A stretch of DNA of 14,752 nt from JBJKPP01 sp046706145 (GTDB lineage Bacteria > Bacteroidota > Ignavibacteria > Ignavibacteriales > Ignavibacteriaceae). Both the position numbers and the translations under genes were made by a program. The stretch is from positions 1 to 14,752 of the forward strand of contig JBJKPP010000017.1 of assembly GCA_046706145.1 (NCBI GenBank), in the 5' to 3' direction. The notes beneath the pieces were generated by a model that was given only the letters and a program-made list of their open reading frames with translations, was not told the origin of the DNA and searched no databases. Below are positions 6,296-14,739 of this stretch, piece by piece. Position 1 is the stretch's first letter, and every line of letters begins with the position of its first letter.

Positions 6296-9253
6296 CTATT
6301 TTTTCACAACATTAATTTTTACTTCATCGACAAAAATCCATGCTTTGCCACCTGCTCCAGGATGCCACGAAGGACACTTCCCTATATTTTTGGCTACCAC
6401 TTTAATGTATTTAGCTTTAACTGGTTTGAATTTTTTCCCTATTTGTTTGACTTCAGCATTTTTTAATGGCGTAACTTCATTTTTAATATCAATAATCTGT
6501 TTCCAATTTTTCCCATTCTGTGAAATAGAAAACTGTACTTCCTTAGGAAAGAAAATCCATACAGATTGTGTTGAGAGAAAATTACCAAAGAGACCATCAA
6601 TAGTTTTATCGGAACCAAGATTAATTACTGCATCTAAATCATTTCCTTCATAACCTTGCCATGCTTTCATCCTATAATCTGTTCCGCCTTCTATTTGATT
6701 TATTAATGCATTGGGTCCGCCGCCGGTGTATCTCGGGGAATATTGAGTATATAATTTCACACTATACTCATTATTATATTTATAAAATTTGGCCTCTACC
6801 AGATTGCTGTGATCGATTCCATTTTCGAAGGCTATCACTTTAATATTAGTCGTCTTACGAAGAGTAATTGGCCCTTTATATAATTGGGAAATTTTTGTCG
6901 GGGTGTTGCCATTAGTGGAATAGTAAACTTTGCCGCTGCCAAATGAATCGTTCATTCTTATTTGCAATGAGTCATTAAAGAAACTTGCATTTGAAACGAT
7001 TACTGGAGCTGGAAGTCTATTATAGTTGATTTTCGAAACAGGGGAACTACTTTCACTTGAACACCATGATTTATTTGGTTCCGGCCCCATTTGAAAAGTT
7101 AATTCTCCACCGTCAGTTATATCAGAATGAGTAATAGATGATTTATTATAATCAGCTCCGTTAAAACTGGCTGATTGAATGTAAAAATTCTTGTCGGAAT
7201 TATTTTCAGCATTAATTACGAACTTCTTGCCGTTTTCTAAATTGATTGTCACTTGTTTGAATAAAGGAGTTCCGATTATGTAATCATTACTTCCTGGACA
7301 AACAGGATAAAAACCTAAATCTGCAAAAACCAGCCAAGACGACATCTGTCCGCAGTCGTCATTTCCACATAATCCATCAACAGTATTTTTATATAAGCTA
7401 TCTGCAATTTCTCTGACTATATGCTGAGTTTTCCAGGGTGCGCCAGCATAATTATATAAATAAGGTGTCTGCTGATCAGGTTCATTTCCCTGTGCATATT
7501 GGCCTATCATTCCCGTAACATCTGCTTGAAAAGAGCCGCCTAATTTTGATGAGGTGTTGAACATTTCATCGAGCTTGGAAACAAAATTTTTACGACCGCC
7601 ATATAATTTTATTAAGCCATCAACATCCTGAGGTACAAAGAATGTATATTGCCATGCATTAGCTTCAGTGTAGTCAGAATTTATCGCGATGGGATCAAAA
7701 TTTCTTGCCCAATTTCCATTATCCCTAGCTGTCATAAATCCTGTAGTAGTATCAAACAGGTTTATATAATTCTTAGCGCGTCCTATATAATATTCATAAT
7801 CTTTTTGCTTGCCTAAAGATTTTGCCATCTGAGCAACACACCAATCATCATAAGCAAATTCCAATGTTTTTGAAACCGACTCTGATTCGTAGTCGGATGG
7901 GACAAAACCAAATTTCTTGTAATATTTTAATCCCCTAAGATCAGTCTCAGTACTGTGCTTAATTGCTTTATAGGCTGTTTCTATATCATAATTTCTTAGT
8001 CCTTTCATGTATGCATCTACTATTACAGGAATAGCATGGTTTGCAATCATTATGTTGGTTTCATTTCCGGCCAATTCCCATACGGGAAGTAAACCACTTG
8101 CTTTGTATTTTCTGAGTAAAGTTTCAACCATCTCATTGTCGATTTTGGGTTCAATGATGGTAAACAAAGGGTGAGTTGCTCTGAAAGTATCCCACAACGA
8201 AAATACTGTAAATACATCCTGGTTTTTACTATTGTGAACTTTTCCATCCATTCCCATATAATTTCCGTTTACATCATTAAAGGTATTGGGGCAAATCAAT
8301 GAATGATATAGAGCCGTGTAAAAAACTGTTTTCTGATTTTTTGTTCCGCCTTCAACCTGGATCTTGTTTAAAGTCTTATTCCACTCCGCTGCGGTAGCTT
8401 CTCTGACTTTATTGAAATCCCAACCGGGAACTTCTGCTTTTAGATTTTCTTCGGCTCCCTTCAAATTAACAAATGAGATTCCTACCTTCACTAAAACTTC
8501 ATTGTTATTTGAGGCATCAAACTTGAAAAAGCCTTTGACATTTTTACCTTTAGCAAATCTTTTCTTTTCAAGAATTTTATTATCTACCACGGTACCAAAA
8601 TCATCAAAAGGTCTTGCAAATTCTGCATAGAAATAAACTGTGTACTTTGCTGCCCCACTTGATTTTCTATACCCGGCAACAGTATTATTTCCAATTATTT
8701 TTATTTCAGAGTCTAAGGTAACATTTTGTATCCCATGTACAAGGTCAATCAGAACATATGCGTTATTAGTTTTGGGGAATGTATATCTTTGAAGTCCGAC
8801 TCTTGTTGTCGCCGTTAGTTCTACTTTTGTTTTATAATCTTTCAAATACACCGAATAATAGCCGGGCTGAGCAACTTCTGTTTTATGATCAAATCGTGAG
8901 CGGTAACCATTATCGGGATTGTTTTCATCACCCGGTACAACTCTAAGTTTATCTGTCATTGGTGTGAATAGAATATCGCCGTAGTCTGCTACTCCTGTAC
9001 CGGAAAGATGTGTGAAGCTAAAGCCCATAATTGTAGGATTAGAATAATGATAACCGGAACATAAATCCCATCCATTTACATCAGTATCTGGACTCAATTG
9101 AACAAGTCCAAAAGGTGCAGTTGCTCCCGGAAAAGTGTGTCCGTTACCCCCGGTACCGATCATCGGATTTACGTATTGATCTAAATTCTGCTGTGCAAAT
9201 AAGCTTATTGTTGATAGGAAACAAAAGATCAAAAAAGTGCTCAAATATTTCAT
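6296..9253 (-). CDS. Secreted GH92 alpha-mannosidase with C-terminal accessory domains
   Basis: This 985-residue exported enzyme of GH92, a calcium-dependent exo-alpha-mannosidase family, opens with a signal peptide (charged start, hydrophobic core, likely cut after SLFA at about 20). The GH92 beginning VNPMIGTGGNGHTFPGATAP is unmistakable, followed by SGYHYS and FSFTHLSGTG. Catalytic-region motifs are GNEPD with E591, the likely general acid, and the CGNDDCGQMSSW segment with D632/D633 in the family's base and calcium region. Two modules follow the catalytic core: a chitobiase-type beta-sandwich (about 770-830, KVYYSTNG...) and a discoidin/F5-8 type C-like domain (about 845-985), probably for glycan binding. 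The usual family length without them is about 750 residues. It lies 123 nt downstream of the GH2 gene on the same strand, suggesting joint attack on mannose-containing glycans in the periplasm or outside. Confidence 0.95.
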   Translation of the reverse strand: MKYLSTFLIFCFLSTISLFAQQNLDQYVNPMIGTGGNGHTFPGATAPFGLVQLSPDTDVNGWDLCSGYHYSNPTIMGFSFTHLSGTGVADYGDILFTPMTDKLRVVPGDENNPDNGYRSRFDHKTEVAQPGYYSVYLKDYKTKVELTATTRVGLQRYTFPKTNNAYVLIDLVHGIQNVTLDSEIKIIGNNTVAGYRKSSGAAKYTVYFYAEFARPFDDFGTVVDNKILEKKRFAKGKNVKGFFKFDASNNNEVLVKVGISFVNLKGAEENLKAEVPGWDFNKVREATAAEWNKTLNKIQVEGGTKNQKTVFYTALYHSLICPNTFNDVNGNYMGMDGKVHNSKNQDVFTVFSLWDTFRATHPLFTIIEPKIDNEMVETLLRKYKASGLLPVWELAGNETNIMIANHAIPVIVDAYMKGLRNYDIETAYKAIKHSTETDLRGLKYYKKFGFVPSDYESESVSKTLEFAYDDWCVAQMAKSLGKQKDYEYYIGRAKNYINLFDTTTGFMTARDNGNWARNFDPIAINSDYTEANAWQYTFFVPQDVDGLIKLYGGRKNFVSKLDEMFNTSSKLGGSFQADVTGMIGQYAQGNEPDQQTPYLYNYAGAPWKTQHIVREIADSLYKNTVDGLCGNDDCGQMSSWLVFADLGFYPVCPGSNDYIIGTPLFKQVTINLENGKKFVINAENNSDKNFYIQSASFNGADYNKSSITHSDITDGGELTFQMGPEPNKSWCSSESSSPVSKINYNRLPAPVIVSNASFFNDSLQIRMNDSFGSGKVYYSTNGNTPTKISQLYKGPITLRKTTNIKVIAFENGIDHSNLVEAKFYKYNNEYSVKLYTQYSPRYTGGGPNALINQIEGGTDYRMKAWQGYEGNDLDAVINLGSDKTIDGLFGNFLSTQSVWIFFPKEVQFSISQNGKNWKQIIDIKNEVTPLKNAEVKQIGKKFKPVKAKYIKVVAKNIGKCPSWHPGAGGKAWIFVDEVKINVVKK

Positions 9254-9300
9254 GATTTGATTTCTTTCTTTTTTAAGAAGGGGAAAATATATTAAAAAAA

Positions 9301-9316
9301 CTGTTTTATAAAATAG
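9301..9316. promoter_or_regulatory. Near-perfect 16-bp palindrome upstream of GH92
   Basis: CTGTTTTATAAAATAG is its own reverse complement except for one pair (third base from each end, G against T). It lies 48 nt before the GH92 start codon, within the expected promoter region on the minus strand. This is compatible with a dimeric repressor or activator site, but AT-rich palindromes also arise by chance. Confidence 0.3.
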
Positions 9317-9333
9317 GTAAACGCAGCTATTAC

Positions 9334-9358
9334 TTCCAAGGGGCTATTAGTCTTGGAA
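9334..9358. repeat. 7-bp inverted repeat between GH2 and GH92 genes
   Basis: TTCCAAG (9334-9340) and CTTGGAA (9352-9358) pair perfectly around an 11-nt loop, with one further G-T wobble inside. On the minus strand the stem is followed by GTAATAGC, not by a T tract, so it is not a standard terminator. It may be a processing or stabilising hairpin in a GH2-GH92 transcript, or an operator. Confidence 0.35.
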
Positions 9359-9376
9359 TATAAAGAACACATAAAT

Positions 9377-11194
9377 TTAATTGCCACCCGTCTCTTTCTT
9401 ATCCCATTTTGTTTTAACTTTCTTGTAGAAATTTTTCAAAATGAAGAATGCTTCTTTCTTTTTCCCGAGATTAGAGATTAGTCCTTTTCTGTTCCAGAAA
9501 TCTTGAATACCGGGCAGTGGTCTTCTTGGAGAACGAAAGTCCATCAATATCCAGGGAGACATTCCCCTTAGAAATGAAATTTTCTTAAGCATTTCGATTT
9601 GATTTTTATAAACGTTTGCCTGAAATTCTTCCGTCCAGCGTGTATCCTTATCTCCATGATATCCATACAATGCACCGGCGCCTAGTTCGCTCATAATCAT
9701 AGGCTTGTTGTATTTGCTTTCCCACACATAATTTGGTGCATCGGAAGGTTTTCCTGTATACCATCCAATATATTCGTTCTGTCCGATTACATCTAAATAT
9801 TTTACCATAGGATCGCTAATTGTTATTCTATCTTTTTCATCCGTAACTTGATTTGTTGCCATAGATATTAGACGTGTTGGGTCTAAAGTTCTAGCACTGT
9901 CAATCAATGTTATCAGGAATTTATTCCGAGCTTCTCTGATTGGGGTTTCATTTGACATAGACCATATAATAATTGAAGCACGGTTTTTATCTCTTGTAAT
10001 CATTTCGCGAAGTTGATTTTCGGCGTTGTGTAAAGTACTCGAATTATTCCAATCGATATCCCAATAAACAGGAATTTCAGACCAAACCATTAATCCCAAT
10101 CTATCTGCTTTACGCAAAGCGAATTCATCATGAGGATAATGGGCAAACCTTACATAGTTGCATCCTAATTCTTTTGCCCATGTTAGAAGAGTATCGTCTT
10201 CCGCTTTAGTTAATCCTCTGCCGGAGCGATATGGTGCTTCTTCATGAATTGAGACCCCTCGCACGAAAATTGATTTACCATTGAGTAAAATGTTAGTACC
10301 CTTCGTCTCAATCGTCCTGAAACCAATTAAATCATTGAGTGTATCGGTTTCAGATGAAATAACAACTTTATAAAGTTCTGGATTTTCCGGTGACCAGAGT
10401 TTCAAGTTTGCTTTGAAGTCTACTTTCGCAAGACCATTTGAATCAGTTTTAAACTCTTTATTAATTTTAGCATCGGGAATTTCAATCTTTATTTTTTGAC
10501 TTTTCTTTGATCCATTCAGTTTTACCCATCCATGGATTTCATTTAATGATCCTTTTTTGAGTTGAATAAAATAATCCTGAATGAAAGTTTCTGGTTCTTC
10601 AATCAATAGGACACGCCGAGTCAAACCTCCATAGTTCCACCAATCTGTATTAAGAGCAGGAATTCCGCTTTCAACTCTCTTGTTGTCAACTTTTACGATA
10701 ACGAAGTTATTACCATTCTTTACTAAGTCGGTAATTTCGAAATCAAAAGGTGTAAATCCTCCCACATGTTCACCCAGTTTTTTCCCATTTAAGTAGGCTA
10801 TGGCGTCATAGTTTGCGGCACCAAAATATAGAAATACTCGGGTATGTTTCTTCTTTTCATAATTAAAGGACTTTTTGTACCAGATGGTTCCTTCGTACAG
10901 AAATAATTCTTTCTTTTGAGTATTCCAATCACCAGGAACATTCAAAGTTTCCGATTTGTCGAAGTCGTATTCAACAAGGTCGCTTTTATTTTTAGGTTTT
11001 TGATTTAGGAAGTACCCGTCTTTCCTAGGGTGATTATGATAGCCGTAATAACCTGCTTCGTACGGATCGATAATGATACGCCATTTGCCATTTAAGCCGA
11101 TGGTATTTCTGTTATCTACATTTGTGATTAGTTTGTATGTCTGCGGTAAATAATTTGCGGAACAAAGTAAAACTATTAAAAGAATTTTTTTCAT
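9377..11194 (-). CDS. Secreted GH2-family beta-glycosidase
   Basis: The enzyme has 605 residues counted from the ATG at 11194. This start gives a normal signal peptide (MKKILLIVLLCSANY). The in-frame ATG 39 nt upstream would add a Cys-rich charged extension and overlaps a likely -10 element, so I reject it. The GH2 order is clear: sugar-binding jelly roll (LNGKWRI, IWYKKSF, LNGKKLGEHVGGFTPF), immunoglobulin-like domain, then a TIM barrel. The barrel has GVSIHEEAP, FAHYPHDE, the acid/base in WSMSNETP (E416) and the probable nucleophile in MSELGAGA (E503). The end WILMDFRSPRRPLPG...NRKGLIS resembles beta-glucuronidase/beta-galactosidase-like GH2 members more than classic long beta-mannosidases. 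Substrate is undecided among beta-mannoside, beta-galactoside and beta-glucuronide. Being next to GH92 makes a mannose-containing glycan attractive, but that is inference. Confidence 0.88.
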   Translation of the reverse strand: MKKILLIVLLCSANYLPQTYKLITNVDNRNTIGLNGKWRIIIDPYEAGYYGYHNHPRKDGYFLNQKPKNKSDLVEYDFDKSETLNVPGDWNTQKKELFLYEGTIWYKKSFNYEKKKHTRVFLYFGAANYDAIAYLNGKKLGEHVGGFTPFDFEITDLVKNGNNFVIVKVDNKRVESGIPALNTDWWNYGGLTRRVLLIEEPETFIQDYFIQLKKGSLNEIHGWVKLNGSKKSQKIKIEIPDAKINKEFKTDSNGLAKVDFKANLKLWSPENPELYKVVISSETDTLNDLIGFRTIETKGTNILLNGKSIFVRGVSIHEEAPYRSGRGLTKAEDDTLLTWAKELGCNYVRFAHYPHDEFALRKADRLGLMVWSEIPVYWDIDWNNSSTLHNAENQLREMITRDKNRASIIIWSMSNETPIREARNKFLITLIDSARTLDPTRLISMATNQVTDEKDRITISDPMVKYLDVIGQNEYIGWYTGKPSDAPNYVWESKYNKPMIMSELGAGALYGYHGDKDTRWTEEFQANVYKNQIEMLKKISFLRGMSPWILMDFRSPRRPLPGIQDFWNRKGLISNLGKKKEAFFILKNFYKKVKTKWDKKETGGN

Positions 11195-11223
11195 TATGCA
11201 AAGCCTATATAGTTCTTTTTTGC

Positions 11224-11232
11224 AATATAACA
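11224..11232 (-). promoter_or_regulatory. Extended -10 promoter candidate for the GH2 gene
   Basis: On the minus strand the sequence reads TGTTATATT, a TGn extension joined to TATATT (5 of 6 to TATAAT). Transcription would begin near 11217, about 23 nt before the ATG at 11194 and downstream of the rejected ATG at 11233. No good -35 is seen, which is usual for extended -10 promoters. Confidence 0.4.
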
Positions 11233-11296
11233 TAAGCAGTTATGTATTTCACTGTTACCTTTGAAAAACTTTAAATACAATAAATTGTGATAGTTT

Positions 11297-11305
11297 TGTT
11301 ATAAT
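11297..11305 (+). promoter_or_regulatory. Extended -10 promoter candidate for the two-component operon
   Basis: TGTTATAAT combines the TGn extension with an exact TATAAT (11300-11305). The predicted transcript start near 11312 leaves a leader of about 34 nt to the ATG at 11346. A clear -35 is absent. The same TGTTATAWT string appears on the opposite strand for the GH2 gene. Confidence 0.5.
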
Positions 11306-11345
11306 TAATATTTATATTTCAAAAGGATAAAATCTTTAAGGCTAA

Positions 11346-12047
11346 ATGAAAAAAGTTCTCATAATTGAAGATGACAAAGAAATTTCCAATCTGCTTGAAA
11401 TTCATCTCAAAGATTTAAATTGTGAAGTTAATAGATGTTTTGATGGCATTACCGGATTGAGTAATGCTAGAAAGGATCGGTATGATCTGATTGTTCTGGA
11501 TATTATGCTGCCTGAATTGGACGGCTTTGAAGTTTGCAAAGAGTTGAGGAAGGCAGAAAATCAAACTCCAATATTAATGCTCACTTCAAAATCCGAAGAA
11601 ACAGACAAAGTGCTTGGTCTTGAGCTTGGTGCTGATGATTACCTAACAAAACCTTTTAGCCTAAGAGAGTTTGTTGCGCGTGTAAAAGCGATATTCAGAA
11701 GAGTGGATTCATTATCCCAGGAAAATACTGAGCAGAAAAATATCACTTTTGGCAAGTTGCTTATTGATGTTTTAAATAGAAAAGTAACGTTAGACGGAAA
11801 AAGGGTAGAACTAACTCCAAAAGAATTTGACCTTTTGCACTTGCTAGCATCTCATCCTGGAAGAACTTACACAAGAGAAAATCTCCTCAATCAGATTTGG
11901 GGCTACCAATATGCAGGTTATGAACATACTGTAAATTCTCACATTAATAGATTAAGAAGTAAAATTGAATCTGATGTTTCAAATCCGGAATTTATTTTAA
12001 CAAGTTGGGGAGTTGGGTATAGATTCAACGACCAACTTTCTAAATAA
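11346..12047 (+). CDS. OmpR/PhoB-family response regulator
   Basis: This 233-residue cytoplasmic DNA-binding regulator has a receiver domain at 1-118 with the acidic pair D9/D10, phospho-acceptor D52 (LDIMLPELDG), switch T80 (LMLTS) and K102 (DYLTKPF). All are intact, so phosphorylation is expected. The winged-helix effector spans about 130-230, with LTPKEFDLLHLLASHPG, the recognition-helix region YEHTVNSHINRLRSKIE, and the closing WGVGYRF of the OmpR/PhoB class. Such proteins bind head-to-tail on direct repeats of about 11 bp, the layout of the two arrays in this window, though no sequence evidence ties this regulator to them. AAGG lies only 4 nt before the ATG, a weak ribosome site. The partner kinase begins 17 nt after its stop. 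Confidence 0.93.
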   Translation: MKKVLIIEDDKEISNLLEIHLKDLNCEVNRCFDGITGLSNARKDRYDLIVLDIMLPELDGFEVCKELRKAENQTPILMLTSKSEETDKVLGLELGADDYLTKPFSLREFVARVKAIFRRVDSLSQENTEQKNITFGKLLIDVLNRKVTLDGKRVELTPKEFDLLHLLASHPGRTYTRENLLNQIWGYQYAGYEHTVNSHINRLRSKIESDVSNPEFILTSWGVGYRFNDQLSK

Positions 12048-12064
12048 CAATCTTACTATCGGTG

Positions 12065-13546
12065 ATGAAAAATTTTTTTAGCTCTCTCTTTTGGAAAATC
12101 TCTGCAGTTTTTCTTTTGATTCTCATAGTCATTTCGGCAGTTTATATTTATATATCTGTTAACACTGCGGAGATGTACTTTCAAGAGACCAGGCAAAAAC
12201 TCGATATTAAGGTTGCTTCTCACATAGCTGCCGATAATAAATTTTTTTCCGGAGATTCTCTCAATGTGAATGCCCTTAAAAATGTCTTTCATAATGTAAT
12301 GGTTATAAATCCAAGCATTGAAGTTTATTTACTCAATACTTCCGGAAAAATTCTTGCTTTTGATGCGCCGAGTGGCTCGGTAAAATTAAAGGAAGTCCCA
12401 CTTGAACCCATCCAGAAATTTATCTCGTCAAAAAAGGAAACATTTTTAATGGGAGTTGACCCTAAAGCCCCAGGAAAATATAAAGCCTTCTCTGCTGCAA
12501 AGGTTTACGAGAAAGGACAATTTAAAGGTTACATTTATGTAATCCTCGGGGGACAGGAATATGAAAATGCATCGCAGCTTCTGTTTGGAAGCTATATTCT
12601 TAGGCTCGGTGTACGCTCTATGATTATTGCTTTAATTACTGCTGCGATAATTGGATTTTTCGCAATAGGCTTTATAGTAAGAAACTTGCGTAAAATAATT
12701 GACGTAATTCATGATTTTCAAAAAGGAAATCTAAAAGCAAGAATTAAATTAAAAAGTAAAGGTGAGTTACAGGAGTTCGCAGGGTCTTTTAATGACATGG
12801 CAGATACAATTGTCGCGAACATTGATGAGATAAAAAGAATGGATCAACAGAGGAGAGATTTAGTGGCAAATGTATCTCATGATCTTCGGACACCGCTTTC
12901 AATTATTCGTGGTTATGTTGAGACTGTCTTGATGAAGGATGATCAGTTATCAGCTGAAGATAGAAAACAATATCTTGAAACTACATTAAAAAGTACAGAG
13001 CGTTTACTTTCTTTGGTGGAAGAATTGTTTGAGTTGTCAAAACTTGAGGCTAAAGAAATACAGCCTAATAAAGAACAATTTTCGCTCGCAGAACTTTTCC
13101 AGGATATTCACCAAAAGAATTTGTTGATTGCTCAATCAAAAAATATTAAACTAAGCCTAAATATAGAAGATGAATTGCCGTTTATAAACGCAGACATTAG
13201 AATGATGGAAAAGGTGTTTCAAAATCTTTTGGATAACGCCTTTAAATTTACTCCTGCGTCCGGCGAAATAAAAATGGAAATAAAAAAAGGTAACGATAAT
13301 GAAATTATTGCCTTAATTTCTGATTCCGGTGTAGGAATAAAAAAGGAAGAAGTTCCGTTAGTTTTTGACCGTTACTATCAAATAAAACGAGTCTCATCAG
13401 AAAAATCCAACGGTACGGGACTAGGTCTTGCAATTGTAAAGAAGATAATAGATTTACATGAATTCAGAATAAAAGTTGAAAGCGAACTTTCCAAAGGTAC
13501 AGCATTCATAATCACAATTCCTTTACTTACAAAAATTCATATTTAA
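12065..13546 (+). CDS. Membrane sensor histidine kinase with HAMP domain, PhoR-like layout
   Basis: This inner-membrane kinase has 493 residues from ATG 12065; GTG 12062 directly before it is an alternative start. TM1 spans about 11-31, a periplasmic sensor of about 150 residues follows (including VYLLNTSGKILAF and GYIYVILGG, PAS/Cache-like strands), and TM2 is about 186-207. HAMP covers about 205-258. HisKA has the phospho-acceptor H272 in VSHDLRTPLS. The ATP domain has the N box (QNLLDNAFKF, N391), G1 (DSGVGI, D420), the F box (VFDRYY) and G2 (GTGLGLAIVKKI). All motifs are intact, so it is an active transmitter for the regulator just upstream. The stimulus is not readable. The TM-sensor-TM-HAMP plan is shared by PhoR of Bacillus and many other kinases, so a phosphate role is only a hypothesis. 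Confidence 0.93.
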   Translation: MKNFFSSLFWKISAVFLLILIVISAVYIYISVNTAEMYFQETRQKLDIKVASHIAADNKFFSGDSLNVNALKNVFHNVMVINPSIEVYLLNTSGKILAFDAPSGSVKLKEVPLEPIQKFISSKKETFLMGVDPKAPGKYKAFSAAKVYEKGQFKGYIYVILGGQEYENASQLLFGSYILRLGVRSMIIALITAAIIGFFAIGFIVRNLRKIIDVIHDFQKGNLKARIKLKSKGELQEFAGSFNDMADTIVANIDEIKRMDQQRRDLVANVSHDLRTPLSIIRGYVETVLMKDDQLSAEDRKQYLETTLKSTERLLSLVEELFELSKLEAKEIQPNKEQFSLAELFQDIHQKNLLIAQSKNIKLSLNIEDELPFINADIRMMEKVFQNLLDNAFKFTPASGEIKMEIKKGNDNEIIALISDSGVGIKKEEVPLVFDRYYQIKRVSSEKSNGTGLGLAIVKKIIDLHEFRIKVESELSKGTAFIITIPLLTKIHI

Positions 13547-13683
13547 CATTCTGCTGTGCTTCATAACATTAGCAAGAAATCTTTTAACCTATTGTGATTC
13601 TTTCGTGATAAATGATAGATAGATTAGTACCATTAAAAAGTGATTATTTCTTTTAAGTTATGAGACATATAAAGGAGTTGTAA

Positions 13684-14739
13684 ATGAAATTATTAGCGTT
13701 ATTTCTCATGGTTGGTATTCTTGCTGTAAATGGTTGCAGCAAGACCGTACCGCAGGAAAAAGGGAACGACCTTGACCCGAAAGTACCGAACGGAATGGAT
13801 GTTGCAACTTTTGCAGGTGGTTGTTATTGGTGTATGGATGCATCATTTGAAAAATTACAAGGATTGCAAAATGTTATTTCGGGTCATGCAGTGGGAAAGA
13901 TTAACGGTTCAGAAACAACCGGGAAAGTCGAAGCGATTCAAGTTATTTATGATCCTGTAGTTATTAGTTATTCCGAATTATTGGAATATTATTGGAAACA
14001 ATTTGACCCGACAGATACAGGTGGTTCATTCTACGATAGAGGACCACAATATAAATCTTACGTGTTTTATCATAACGACAAACAAAAAACATTGGCAAGC
14101 GAATCTAAGAAGAACTTAGAAGATGCTCATATCTTTGATAAACCCATTGCAACAAAAGTTGTTAAATTTATATCATTCACTCCTGTTCCGGAATCAGAGC
14201 AGCATTTTTATAAGAAGAATCCAAAGAGATACTATAGTTATAGAGAAGCATCTGGTAGAGACAAGTTTATTGCAAAAACTTGGGGAGATATTTATACAAA
14301 AAAATATCGTGTTCCACCAAAACCGGAGTTAAAAATCAGTTTAACGTCTCTCCAATATAATGTTACACAAAATGGTGCAACAGAAAGACCTTTCGATAAC
14401 GAGTATTGGGATAATCACAAGGAAGGAATTTATGTTGATGTTGTTTCGGGTCAACCTTTATTTAGCTCTACTGCTAAATTTAGGTCAGGTACGGGCTGGC
14501 CAAGTTTTACCAAACCGATAGACCCGCATTTTATAATTAAGGACATTGATAAATCAATGGGAATGGTAAGAGTTGAAGTAAGAAGCAGTCAAGCACATTC
14601 GCATTTGGGACATGTATTTGATGATGGACCAGCTCCAACTCATTTAAGATATTGCCTAGATTCTGCTGCTCTTAGATTTATTCCTAAAGATAAAATGGCA
14701 AAAGAAGGTTATGGAAATTTTCTCTATCTCTTTAAATGA
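13684..14739 (+). CDS. msrAB: Lipoprotein methionine sulfoxide reductase MsrA-MsrB fusion
   Basis: This 351-residue enzyme repairs both sulfoxide epimers of methionine. A lipoprotein signal with lipobox AVNGC puts the lipid on C18 and the protein outside the cytoplasm. MsrA (about 38-205) has GGCYWC (catalytic C47, possible resolving C50), E83 (KVEA), and D118/Y123 (DRGPQY). MsrB (about 217-350) has FRSGTGWPSF, HSHLGHVF (H305, H307, H310) and catalytic C324 in RYCLDSAALRF. Oddities: the loop after SGHAVG is about 7 residues shorter than in E. coli MsrA and lacks the NPTY tyrosine (Y82 there). The MsrB half has no zinc CxxC pairs and only one cysteine, so C324 must be recycled from outside or by the MsrA half. 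AAGGAG (13672-13677) is a strong Shine-Dalgarno 6 nt from the ATG. It follows the kinase gene by 137 nt with no clear terminator, so a link to that operon is possible. Confidence 0.95.
   Translation: MKLLALFLMVGILAVNGCSKTVPQEKGNDLDPKVPNGMDVATFAGGCYWCMDASFEKLQGLQNVISGHAVGKINGSETTGKVEAIQVIYDPVVISYSELLEYYWKQFDPTDTGGSFYDRGPQYKSYVFYHNDKQKTLASESKKNLEDAHIFDKPIATKVVKFISFTPVPESEQHFYKKNPKRYYSYREASGRDKFIAKTWGDIYTKKYRVPPKPELKISLTSLQYNVTQNGATERPFDNEYWDNHKEGIYVDVVSGQPLFSSTAKFRSGTGWPSFTKPIDPHFIIKDIDKSMGMVRVEVRSSQAHSHLGHVFDDGPAPTHLRYCLDSAALRFIPKDKMAKEGYGNFLYLFK

Noticed and set aside
8364..8630. 88-codon open frame on the plus strand inside the GH92 gene
   Set aside because: It lies entirely opposite a well-supported GH92 coding region, with no motif or ribosome site of its own.
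11195..11233. N-terminal extension of the GH2 protein from the ATG at 11233
   Set aside because: It places a Cys- and charge-rich segment before a typical signal peptide and overlaps a likely -10 element.
11282..11310. A further pair of ATAACA/ATCACA units 11 bp apart on the minus strand near the GH2 gene
   Set aside because: Only two imperfect units; no extension to a third or fourth at the same phase.
12056..12292. 78-codon open frame on the minus strand at the start of the kinase gene
   Set aside because: It is antisense to the signal-anchor region of the kinase; no independent support.
13612..13656. 14-codon frame upstream of msrAB
   Set aside because: No Shine-Dalgarno, no hydrophobic or other sensible pattern, and AT-rich sequence makes such frames common.
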